The notes under the pieces are model-generated. The model searched no databases. It saw only the letters and a program-made list of their open reading frames with translations, and was not told where the DNA came from. Positions 19,065 to 27,675 of a DNA stretch of 64,000 nucleotides are shown piece by piece (within the stretch, counting starts at the first letter, position 1; every line of letters starts with the position of its first letter). The stretch spans positions 15,852 to 79,851 of the forward strand of contig JBFWRL010000006.1 of assembly GCA_050248915.1 (NCBI GenBank), written 5' to 3'. A program made the translations under genes and the position numbers. This DNA is from GCA-2770975 sp050248915. GTDB taxonomy: Bacteria > Cyanobacteriota > Sericytochromatia > UBA7694.

Positions 19065-19185
19065 CGATCAAGACAGCTGCCGCTTGGGCTGTTTTTTTTA
19101 GTACCTGATTGGGTAAGATACCTGTAAAATGCTCAGAGCAGATCCTGTTTAGACAGCCAGATATTGATTGGGAGAAAATGGGCCA

Positions 19186-20322
19186 ATGCATGCGACTTTA
19201 ACTGCTGACAAAAAAACCGCCCCTTTGATTTTTTTGATCGACGATGTCGTTCAGAATTTGCAGGTGCTCTCAGAGGCCCTGCGACAAGAGGGGTTTCGTA
19301 TTTCTGGGGCGGGCAGTGGGGCTGCTGCTCTGCGCATTTTGCAACAGGTACAGCCCGATCTGATTCTCTGTGATATCATGATGCCCGAAATGGATGGCTA
19401 TGAAGTGGCCCGGCGGCTCAAAGCCCTGCCCCAAACCCAGGATATTCCCTTGATTTTTCTCACCGCGCGCACCGAAAGTGAAGACATTCTCAAGGGCTTT
19501 GATGCCGGTGGCGTGGACTATATCACCAAACCGTTTAATACCAGTGAGTTGATTGCCAGGGTCAAAACCCACCTCGAACTCAAATTGGCCCGCGACACCA
19601 TTATTGAACATACTGAACGCTTAAGTGTTTTAAACCAAGAAAAAGACCACATTCTCAATTTGGCTGCCCACGATCTCAAAAACCCACTCGCTTCGATTTT
19701 GTTGATGGCAGAAATGATTCAGCTTCGCCACGGTGAGCTGTCGGCCGAAAAAGTCTTGTCTTATGCCGAGAATATTTATCAAGATGCCAATCGCATGTTC
19801 CTGATCATTACCAATTTGCTCGATGTCAATAAAATTGAAAGCGGGCGAATACAGCCTCAATGGCAGCCCTGGCCGTTGCAAGAGATTTTTGCTCGCCTGC
19901 ACAAGACCTATGCTCCTCAGGCCGAAAAAAAACAAATCCAGCTGGTCTTTTCTGAGCCCCCAGCGGCGTTAAAAATCAACACCGACCCCTTGCTTTTGTT
20001 TCAACTCTTGGATAATTTGCTTTCAAATGCCCTCAAGTTTTCTCAGTCAGACAAACGGGTCTCGGTGCGTCACACCCTGCGCGAAGACCAACTTCTGCTC
20101 GAAATAGAGGATCAGGGACCGGGTTTTAATGCCCAAGATCAGACGCTGATGTTTCAAAAATTTGCCCGACTTTCAGCCCAGCCCACAGCTGGAGAGAACT
20201 CCACCGGCTTGGGTTTGGCGATTGTCAAACGTTTGGCTGATATGTTAAACGTCGAACTGGGTTTTACCACCGAACCCGGTCAGGGCACGTGCTTTCAAAT
20301 GACCCTTTCAGGTCTGGTTTAG
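19186..20322 (+). CDS. REC-HisKA-HATPase sensor kinase
   Basis: A soluble kinase of 378 aa with an N-terminal receiver, the only plus-strand gene of the signalling island. The receiver has the Asp in LCDIMMPEMDG and the Lys in YITKPFN. The His box reads LAAHDLKNPLAS, the class typical of REC-HK proteins rather than the SHEIRTP class of its neighbours. The HATPase keeps LLSNALKFS, EDQGPGF and STGLGLAIVKRL. The ATG at 19186 is preceded by GGGAG at 11 bases; a TTG at 19168 would add six residues. Such kinases usually receive a phosphate and pass it on to another regulator. The 3-prime end overlaps the convergent hybrid kinase gene by 15 bases. Confidence 0.9.
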   Translation: MHATLTADKKTAPLIFLIDDVVQNLQVLSEALRQEGFRISGAGSGAAALRILQQVQPDLILCDIMMPEMDGYEVARRLKALPQTQDIPLIFLTARTESEDILKGFDAGGVDYITKPFNTSELIARVKTHLELKLARDTIIEHTERLSVLNQEKDHILNLAAHDLKNPLASILLMAEMIQLRHGELSAEKVLSYAENIYQDANRMFLIITNLLDVNKIESGRIQPQWQPWPLQEIFARLHKTYAPQAEKKQIQLVFSEPPAALKINTDPLLLFQLLDNLLSNALKFSQSDKRVSVRHTLREDQLLLEIEDQGPGFNAQDQTLMFQKFARLSAQPTAGENSTGLGLAIVKRLADMLNVELGFTTEPGQGTCFQMTLSGLV

Positions 20323-23300
20323 ATTTTTCACCAGAGCGGGAAAGGCTTGCAGGGTTGTTTGGGTCTGTTCCAGGGCAAATGCTTGGATTTGGCTGAGCAA
20401 GGTCTCGGCATAATCACTGAGTTCATTTAAGGCATAGTTTTGGGATAGAAGTTTGAGTTCAACGGCGAAAGTTTCCAATTCGTTGACAACGATCGAGCCT
20501 TGAATTTTTTGCCAATAGGGCAACCAATGGTTTTGCAAGAGGGCTTGCAATTGGCTCTGGGCACTTTGCGACAGGGTTGTGGCAGGCTGTTTGAGATGGG
20601 GATCTGCTTCGCGGGCCTGAAAAGGCAAAAATTGCCTGAGACATTTTTCCAAAGCCTGTTTTGTCAGGGGTTTGCGCAAATAGGCATCAAAGCCCGCATT
20701 GAGCAGCAGATGCTGATCTTCTTGCAAGGAATAAGCCGTCAACGCGATGGCCGGGATGGCTTGGGTGATGGGGTTGTCTCTCAGCTTTTTTAAGGCACCG
20801 AAGCCATCCAACACGGGCATTTTTATATCCATCAGAATCAGATCGGGCTTCTGTCTGAGGGCCAGTTCATATGCCGCTTGCCCATTTTGAGCTGTCTCGA
20901 TATCGAAGGGGGCTGCGCTCAGATAGGCCTGGAGAAGCAGGCTGTTTTCGGGGCGATCATCGGCAATCAGGAGACGTGCGGGCAAAAATGCAAAGGCCCC
21001 TTCTTGCTCACTTTTGTGTGTCTCACATGCTGTTCTTGTGCTGATCACAACAGGCAAATTCAGGTTAAAGCAACTGCCCTGACCCGGCCGACTTTCCAGC
21101 TCTAAGCTGCCCCGCATCAATTCTGCCAAATGTTTGGAAATGGACAAACCCAAACCGGTTCCCCCCCTGTGTTGATTGCCGACTTGGGCCTGTTCAAAGG
21201 CACCAAAAATGCGCTGCTGAAATTCCTCGGAGATACCTGGGCCTGTATCTCTGACGGAGATCTTCAAGCTGCCCGTGGTGTCTGACTGCGACACATAGTG
21301 AACGCTCAAACCGACTTGCCCCTCTTGTGTAAATTTCAGGGCGTTTGAAAGCAGGTTTAAGAGGATTTGGCGCAGGCGCAAGGGGTCTAACCAGAGGGCT
21401 TCGGGCAAGGCCGAATCTATTTGTATCTGAAAATACAGGCCTTTTTTCTCAAAAGAGTAGCGCATCAAGATTTCAATCTCTTTGATCAGCGCCCGCAGGT
21501 CAACATGATCCGTGTGGATGTCGATTTTTCCTGCTTCAATTTTACTCAAATCGAGAATGTCGTTGATGATATTTAAAAGGGTGTGGCCACTGCTGGCAAT
21601 GGCAGCCAAGAAGTCGTGGTAGTGGGGATCTCGGATATGTTCTTGTAAAAGTTCACTGAACCCCAGAATGGCATTGAGCGGGGTGCGGATTTCGTGACTC
21701 ATATTCGCCAGAAACATGGATTTGGCCTGAGAGGCTTTTTCGGCTTTGTCTTTGGCCTCACGCAGTTCTGCTTCTATGCGTTTTTGGCGGGTGATGTTTT
21801 TGATTACGCCTTCCCCTTCTTGCGCTTCTCCATGGGGGCCTAAAATCAGGTTTCCTGTGATTTCGAGGTATTTGACTTGGCCTTGCAAGTGAGCGGTCAA
21901 TTCTGTGGGGGGAACGACTTCGCCTGTCGGCAGATCTTTGACTTTTTGTCCGAATTTTTGCCATTCCTCGGGATCAATATTTAAGACTTCGTATAAAGGG
22001 TGGTGAAGCATCTCCTCTAAGGGCCGGCCCACCAATTCCTCGGCAGAGGGGCTGAGGTAAGTGAGCACACAGCCCTGAGTTGCGGTGTAGAAGAAATATT
22101 CTTTTTGCACACCTTCAATCAAACGGCGAAAGCGACGTTCACTGATTTGCAGGGCCTGGGTCCGCTCTGAGACCAATTTTTCGAGATTTTGGCTGTAGTG
22201 CTCCAATTTGCGCGTGAGTTGAACCCGCTCAGAAATATCTGTGCCGGTGCCTGCAATCAGCGTTTTGCCCTGCTGTTGAATGCGCTTTAAAGTCAGCAGA
22301 TACGGTGTTTTTTTGCCACTTTTGTGTTTGAGTTCAACTTCAATCTGCTCTTGGCCTGTCGTCAAAATGCGATGGATGCAGGTTTGTAAGGCTTTTGCCT
22401 GAGTAAAACAACTGTCGAGGGTCTTTGTTTTTAATGCCTTTGGGGGATGCCCTGTTAGCTCTTCCAGGGGGTGATTCCACAGGACCAATTGGCCTGTGGG
22501 TTCAATTGCAAAGAAAATCCCGGCCACAGAATCGATCAATTTTTGTCTGAATTCTGTTTCTTCACGGGTCTGTTTTTCTTGGGCCATAAATTCAAGGGCA
22601 AAGCCCAGATCCTGACAGAGTTGCAAAAAGAGGGCTACCAGCTCTTCATCAAAAAAATCAGTCTCCTCGGCGTAGAGATTGAGCGAGCCTTGCACCTGGC
22701 CCGAGACCAAAATGGGAAACGATCCCGATGCGCGGTAGCCCCGTTGCAAGGCGGCTTCGCGCCAGGGAGACATGATCGGATCGTGGAGGATATCTTCACA
22801 AATCCAATGTGCACCGCTTAACATGGCTCTGCTGGTGGGGCCCGTTTCATGCTGTAAGGTGAGATGGAGGTTTTCGACATAGCCCTCTGAGACCCCCGCC
22901 TGACAGATCGGCAGAATGTGATCGCCCTCTGGTGTGGCTTGGCCGATCCAGGCCAGACGAAACCCCCCGTGCTGGATCGCGATTTGACAGGTCTTTTCAA
23001 ACAGGGCCTGGGGTGAGCGCAGATGGACAATCGCTTCATTGACCGCGCTTAAAACGGCATAGACCCGATTTAAACGGGCCAAACGCAGTTCGGTTTGTTT
23101 CAACTCTGTGATGTCGCGGGCGATGCCCAGCACGCCCACCAAGTGTTGATTGGCGTCATACATCGGGGTCTTAATGGTCTCAAACAAGCCTCGGTAGCCA
23201 TCTCGGGCAAAGGTCAGCCACTCTTGGTTGATCAGCGAGCGACCCGTCTCAATAGCAGCCACATCGTGTTTGCGAAAAAAGCTTGCCAGTTCTTCAGAGA

Positions 23301-24363
23301 CAAAATCCCGATCTGTTTTGCCAATAATTTCTGCTTCGGAGCTGCCATACAGGGCTTCAAAACGGCTGTTGCAGCGCAAATAGACTCCCTGCGGGTCTTT
23401 GAGCCAGACCAGATCGGGCAGGGTGTAGATCAAGGCTGAGAGCTGGCTTTTTTTTCTTTCCAGTGTCTCTTCTTCTCTTTTGCGGGTTAAGGCATTGGCA
23501 AAGGTTTGGGTCACCAACTGCAGGTGATTGATGATTTCTGGGGGCCAGACCCGCTCTTGGCGAATCATGTAAAAAGAGAGGGTGCCCATGAGTTGCCCGT
23601 CTCGGTTTAAGAGCGGAAAGAGCAAGACGCTTTTGAGGCCGTATCCCTGCCAGGTCTCGATATCTTGAGCGGCTTCTGCAGGGGCTTCGCGCAAAGAAGA
23701 CAAGACAATCCGTTGACCCAATTTTAAGTTTTTTTCGGTCCAAGGATACAGATCTTCGGCATTAATTCTGGGGGGGGGCGGGGGAAGATCTTTGACCTGA
23801 TAGAGATAGGCCACTTTGAATTCATGGGGGGCATCCAAGGGAATCGACAAGGCCGACACATCTATTTTTAAAAGCTCACAGATTTCCCGCTGGGCATTTT
23901 TAATTGCCTGTTCCAGTTCTTCTGTCGGTGCATTGGCCAAGAGGGCGTAAATCCGTGTCAGCAGGGCTTCAAATTGGAGCAATTCTTGCAGGGCCTCTTC
24001 GGCCTGTTTTTGGGCCGTGATATCTGTAAACATCACCATAAACAGGCCTGGCTCCAAATAAAAAGCACTGCCCGAAAAATATTTATGCTCTTGGGCAAAA
24101 TAGTTTTCATAATGGGCGGGAGGGCCACCTGCTGCCACAGGTGCAAAGACATCTAGCCAGTGTTTGAGGTCCGCTGGCGATAGTCTTTGGCTGGCGCTTT
24201 GCCGCAGATGCTCCCCGCGTGAGATACCAATCAGCAATTCATACTGAGCATTGACATCCAAGGTCAGATAATCGCTGGGCAATCCCTGCGCATCGTAGAC
24301 CATTTTGTAAATGGCAGCCCCATTGGGGAGTTCTGCGAAAATACGTGAATAGAGATGCATCAT
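20308..24363 (-). CDS. Hybrid histidine kinase, PAS-GAF-PAS-GAF-PAS-PAS-HK-REC
   Basis: Cytosolic 1351-aa kinase. Order: PAS (about 1-120), GAF (125-300), PAS (305-430), GAF (440-600), PAS (610-740), PAS (755-880), HisKA with its His near 888 (MSHEIRTPLN), HATPase (LLSNALKF, DTGPGIS, GTGLGLSIS), receiver with its Asp near 1176 (LMDIKMPVLDG), and the shared helical tail (about 1265-1345). The PAS-GAF block at 305-600 closely matches the block at 145-430 of the 1070-aa kinase immediately upstream, so it arose by segmental duplication. The start ATG follows the upstream stop with one base between them (TAAGATG), strongly suggesting translational coupling and perhaps heterodimers. Confidence 0.92.
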   Translation of the reverse strand: MMHLYSRIFAELPNGAAIYKMVYDAQGLPSDYLTLDVNAQYELLIGISRGEHLRQSASQRLSPADLKHWLDVFAPVAAGGPPAHYENYFAQEHKYFSGSAFYLEPGLFMVMFTDITAQKQAEEALQELLQFEALLTRIYALLANAPTEELEQAIKNAQREICELLKIDVSALSIPLDAPHEFKVAYLYQVKDLPPPPPRINAEDLYPWTEKNLKLGQRIVLSSLREAPAEAAQDIETWQGYGLKSVLLFPLLNRDGQLMGTLSFYMIRQERVWPPEIINHLQLVTQTFANALTRKREEETLERKKSQLSALIYTLPDLVWLKDPQGVYLRCNSRFEALYGSSEAEIIGKTDRDFVSEELASFFRKHDVAAIETGRSLINQEWLTFARDGYRGLFETIKTPMYDANQHLVGVLGIARDITELKQTELRLARLNRVYAVLSAVNEAIVHLRSPQALFEKTCQIAIQHGGFRLAWIGQATPEGDHILPICQAGVSEGYVENLHLTLQHETGPTSRAMLSGAHWICEDILHDPIMSPWREAALQRGYRASGSFPILVSGQVQGSLNLYAEETDFFDEELVALFLQLCQDLGFALEFMAQEKQTREETEFRQKLIDSVAGIFFAIEPTGQLVLWNHPLEELTGHPPKALKTKTLDSCFTQAKALQTCIHRILTTGQEQIEVELKHKSGKKTPYLLTLKRIQQQGKTLIAGTGTDISERVQLTRKLEHYSQNLEKLVSERTQALQISERRFRRLIEGVQKEYFFYTATQGCVLTYLSPSAEELVGRPLEEMLHHPLYEVLNIDPEEWQKFGQKVKDLPTGEVVPPTELTAHLQGQVKYLEITGNLILGPHGEAQEGEGVIKNITRQKRIEAELREAKDKAEKASQAKSMFLANMSHEIRTPLNAILGFSELLQEHIRDPHYHDFLAAIASSGHTLLNIINDILDLSKIEAGKIDIHTDHVDLRALIKEIEILMRYSFEKKGLYFQIQIDSALPEALWLDPLRLRQILLNLLSNALKFTQEGQVGLSVHYVSQSDTTGSLKISVRDTGPGISEEFQQRIFGAFEQAQVGNQHRGGTGLGLSISKHLAELMRGSLELESRPGQGSCFNLNLPVVISTRTACETHKSEQEGAFAFLPARLLIADDRPENSLLLQAYLSAAPFDIETAQNGQAAYELALRQKPDLILMDIKMPVLDGFGALKKLRDNPITQAIPAIALTAYSLQEDQHLLLNAGFDAYLRKPLTKQALEKCLRQFLPFQAREADPHLKQPATTLSQSAQSQLQALLQNHWLPYWQKIQGSIVVNELETFAVELKLLSQNYALNELSDYAETLLSQIQAFALEQTQTTLQAFPALVKNLNQT

Positions 24364-24364
24364 C

Positions 24365-27300
24365 TTAACTGGCCTCGGGCTTTAAGGGCGAAAGTGGGTC
24401 TGAACCCACTTGGCTTATTAGCTCGGGAAAGCTCTGAAGCTGGTCTTGGGCTGATTCGAGGGCAAAATGGCGGATATCATACAGCAAAGCGCTGGTAAAA
24501 TGCTGTAATCCTGGGTGTTTGTGACTTTGTGCCAGCCCGTGTAAGTCCAAGGCAAACGATTCCAACTCATCCAAAATCATCGAATGCTGAATCTTTTGCC
24601 AACGCGGCAGCCAGTTTTGGCGCAAGTCTCTGTGTAATCTTTGCATTTCTGCTGGGCTGGTATCGACCCCGGGCAAGGTCGCAACCTGTTCCAAATGGGC
24701 TGTTTGGCCCTTTAAAAACTGTTTTAAACAGGTCAGCAGTTCTGCTTTGCTGACGGGTTTTTGCAAATAGGCATCAAAGCCTTGGCTTAACAAACTTTCC
24801 CGTTCTTGTTGCAAGGAGTAGGCTGTCAGAGCCACCACCGGAATGTTTTGGGTTTGGGGCTGTTTTTTGAGCAAAGCCAAGGCCTCTGCGCCATTGAGCA
24901 AAGGCATTTTAATATCCATCAGAATCAGATCGGGCCTTTCAGCGAGGGCTTTCTCGACGGCCTCTTGCCCGTTTTGGGCCCGTAACAGCTCCAGCGGGCT
25001 TGTCTCCAAATAGGTTGACAGCAATTCCAGATTTTGAGGCAGATCATCTGCCATCAGCACTTTGGCGGGGGCAAATTCAAAAGCCAAAGGGCTTTCTTCT
25101 GTGCCAATGAGCGCTCTCTCTTGGGCGGTTTGGACCTCTGGCAGCAGAATCGAAAAAACAGAGCCCACACCCGGTGTGCTTTTCAGGGTGAGTTTGCCTT
25201 GCATCAATTTGAGCAATTGCAACGAGATGGCCAGCCCCAGTCCTGTTCCGCTTTCAAATTGGCTTTCACTTTCGGCCTGTTCAAAGGCTTCAAAAATGCG
25301 CTCTTGAAAAGCGGGGGCAATGCCAATTCCCGTATCCCTGACAGACAGAAACAGTTCTCCCGACTCTGGGCTGAGGGGGTGGTAAGTGGCACTCAGACAG
25401 ACCTCTCCCGCTGGAGTGAATTTAAGTGCGTTGTAGAGTAAATTTAATAAAATTTGGCGTATTCTCAGGGCATCTAGCCACAGGCGGGCAGGGATATTGT
25501 CTGCCAGTTGCAATTCAAAGTGCAGGCCTTTTTTTTCGAAGGAGAAACGCAAAAGAATCTCCAACTCTTGAAACAACGCTTTTAAACTGACACTTTGGGG
25601 GTTTAATTGCAATTTTCCCGCTTCGATCTTGCTCAGATCGAGAATGTCGTTGATCAGGTGCAAGAGCGTTTTGCCACTGCCGTTGATGGCTTCAAGGTAG
25701 TCTTGGTAACGGGGTTCTCGGATTTTTTCCTGCAACATTTCACTGAAACCGAGAATCACATTCAAGGGGGTGCGAATTTCATGGCTCATATTGGCCAAAA
25801 ACAGGGACTTGGCCTGAGAGGCTTTTTCGGCTTTGTCTTTGGCTTCGCGCAATTCGGCTTCGATTTGTTTTTGGCGGGTGATGTTTTTGACCACCCCTTC
25901 TCCCCCCATGATTTGGCCTTGGGCATTGCGGGTGATATGTTCGGTGATCTCCAGAAACTGAGGCGCTCCTTTGATCAGTACCTCAATTTCAAATGGCGGG
26001 GGATCTTGGCCCTGATTCATCAGCTCCACCAGCGTTTGGGTCAGATTTTGGGCCCGTTCGCCTAATTGCAAAACCGTATACCAGGGTTTGCCCAGGATCT
26101 CTGCTTCGGGCTGTCCCAAAAAGGCCGAGGTCGAGGGGCTGACATAGGTAAATTCGTGATTTGCTCCGACTGAAAAAAAGAAATAATCTTGCTGGACGCC
26201 TTCAATTAAACTGCGGAAACTCCGCTCACTGATTTTTAAGGCTTCGGTGCGTGAGGCCACCAGGTCTTCGAGCTGTTGGCGGGAGTCGGCTTCTGCTGCC
26301 GCAAACTCCAGGGCAAAGCCCAGATCGGCACATAATTGCAAGAGCAACTCGATTTCTTGAGAGTCAAAATAATCAGGGGTATCGGCGTAGAGATTGAGTG
26401 AACCCTGGATTTTTCCGGCTACCAACACCGGAAAAGAGGCCGATGAGCGGTAACCCCGTGCCAGAGCGGCTTCGCGCCAGGGCAACATGATCGGATCGTT
26501 GGCGATATCGTTGCAAATACGGTAGTGGCCACTGAGCATGGCACGGCTGGTGGGGCCTTGGGCTTGACTCAGGCTCAATTTTAGCTCTTCGACATAGCCC
26601 TGTGATTCACCGGCATAACACAGGGGCAAAACCTGGGGCCCATCGGGGGTTTTCTGACCCATCCAGGCCAGGCGGAATTTACCGCTCTCAACGGCAATGC
26701 GGCAGACTTCTTCATACAAGAGGCGGGGATCGCGAATGCGCACAATGGCTTCGTTGACTGCACTCAGAACCAGATAGATCCGGTTGAGTTTGGCGAGTTT
26801 GGTCTCGGTTTGCTTTTGCTGGGTGATTTCACGGGCGATGCCCAGCACGCCCACCAATTGGTTTTGGGCGTCATACATGGGGGTTTTGATGGTTTCAAAC
26901 AATCCCTGGTAGCCATTGCTGGCAAAGCTCAGCCATTCTTCGTTCAGCAGGGGTTTCCCGGCTTCAATGGCGGCCCGATCATGGCTGCGAAAAAAATCGG
27001 CCAATTCAGCTGAGACAAAATCATAATCACTTTTGCCCACAATGTCTGCTTCGGTTGCCCCGTAGAGCTCTTCAAACCGGCGGTTGCAACTCAAATACAC
27101 GCCGTTGGGATCTTTGAGCCAAACCAAATCAGGAATGGTATGCACCAGCCCCGCCAGCAGATTTTTTTCTTGTTGCAGAGCCCGCTCTGCCAACTTCTGT
27201 TCGGTAATATCCACCAAATTGCCCATAATAGCGGGAAGGCCATTGATCTCAGTGCGCGTTCCCTGAACTTCGAGGTTGCGAATTTCGCCATTTTTGGTCA

Positions 27301-27577
27301 CGCCCCTGAACTCATAGCGAATGCTCTCGACTTCTCCAGAGAGCCTGCGCTGTAAATTTTGATTGACTTTGGGCATATCTTCGGGATGCACAAAAAGCGC
27401 GGGGGTTGCCCCAAGCAGTTCTGTGGTCTCATAGCCCAAGATCTGGGCCATGGCCCGATTGACATAGCTGAGTTTTCCCTCTTTGAAGATATAGATCCCC
27501 GTCAGGGCCTGATCACACCAGGCCCGAAAAACAGGATCGTGGCTGGGGGCTTCATTCTGCTCGGTTTTGGGCTTCAA
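24365..27577 (-). CDS. Hybrid histidine kinase, PAS-PAS-GAF-PAS-HK-REC
   Basis: Cytosolic 1070-aa kinase, first gene of a coupled two-kinase unit. Order: PAS (about 15-135), PAS (145-265), GAF (275-430), PAS (450-585), HisKA with its His near 598 (MSHEIRTPLN), HATPase (LLYNALKF, DTGIGIA, GTGLGLAIS), receiver with its Asp near 887 (LMDIKMPLLNG), and the shared tail (985-1055). The start is TTG at 27577, supported by a GGAGAGAG ribosome site just upstream and by a TATAAT box 35 bases before it. The GAF domain (FRLAWMG, GPTSRAMLSG, YRSSASFPV) is nearly a copy of GAF2 in the downstream kinase. The ligand is unknown. Confidence 0.92.
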   Translation of the reverse strand: MKPKTEQNEAPSHDPVFRAWCDQALTGIYIFKEGKLSYVNRAMAQILGYETTELLGATPALFVHPEDMPKVNQNLQRRLSGEVESIRYEFRGVTKNGEIRNLEVQGTRTEINGLPAIMGNLVDITEQKLAERALQQEKNLLAGLVHTIPDLVWLKDPNGVYLSCNRRFEELYGATEADIVGKSDYDFVSAELADFFRSHDRAAIEAGKPLLNEEWLSFASNGYQGLFETIKTPMYDAQNQLVGVLGIAREITQQKQTETKLAKLNRIYLVLSAVNEAIVRIRDPRLLYEEVCRIAVESGKFRLAWMGQKTPDGPQVLPLCYAGESQGYVEELKLSLSQAQGPTSRAMLSGHYRICNDIANDPIMLPWREAALARGYRSSASFPVLVAGKIQGSLNLYADTPDYFDSQEIELLLQLCADLGFALEFAAAEADSRQQLEDLVASRTEALKISERSFRSLIEGVQQDYFFFSVGANHEFTYVSPSTSAFLGQPEAEILGKPWYTVLQLGERAQNLTQTLVELMNQGQDPPPFEIEVLIKGAPQFLEITEHITRNAQGQIMGGEGVVKNITRQKQIEAELREAKDKAEKASQAKSLFLANMSHEIRTPLNVILGFSEMLQEKIREPRYQDYLEAINGSGKTLLHLINDILDLSKIEAGKLQLNPQSVSLKALFQELEILLRFSFEKKGLHFELQLADNIPARLWLDALRIRQILLNLLYNALKFTPAGEVCLSATYHPLSPESGELFLSVRDTGIGIAPAFQERIFEAFEQAESESQFESGTGLGLAISLQLLKLMQGKLTLKSTPGVGSVFSILLPEVQTAQERALIGTEESPLAFEFAPAKVLMADDLPQNLELLSTYLETSPLELLRAQNGQEAVEKALAERPDLILMDIKMPLLNGAEALALLKKQPQTQNIPVVALTAYSLQQERESLLSQGFDAYLQKPVSKAELLTCLKQFLKGQTAHLEQVATLPGVDTSPAEMQRLHRDLRQNWLPRWQKIQHSMILDELESFALDLHGLAQSHKHPGLQHFTSALLYDIRHFALESAQDQLQSFPELISQVGSDPLSPLKPEAS

Positions 27578-27611
27578 AACTCTCTCCGCTGGGGTTCCTG
27601 ATTGCGTCTCA

Positions 27612-27620
27612 ATTATACCA
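27612..27620 (-). promoter_or_regulatory. Extended -10 promoter for the coupled kinase pair
   Basis: The minus strand reads TGGTATAAT, a perfect TATAAT with an upstream TG. The region where a -35 would lie (27635-27640) is occupied by the hairpin that ends the isocitrate dehydrogenase transcript, so recognition probably depends on the extended -10. Confidence 0.55.
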
Positions 27621-27630
27621 TTTCATGCAA

Positions 27631-27657
27631 ACAGGCCCCCCAGATCGGAGGGCCTGT
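27631..27657 (-). terminator. Hairpin after the isocitrate dehydrogenase gene
   Basis: ACAGGCCC (27631-27638) pairs with GGGCCTGT (27650-27657) in an 8-bp GC-rich stem with an 11-base loop, 19 bases after the stop of the minus-strand gene. The tail is only TTGCATG, so termination may be weak or factor-assisted. Confidence 0.45.
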
Positions 27658-27675
27658 GGCTTTGCCTGTTTGAGC

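Noticed and set aside
23095..23439. Plus-strand frame containing TRLNSSH, like a known adapter-contamination peptide
   Set aside because: The minus strand encodes a conserved PAS segment that matches the paralogous kinases at this point, so the DNA is native and the peptide is coincidence.
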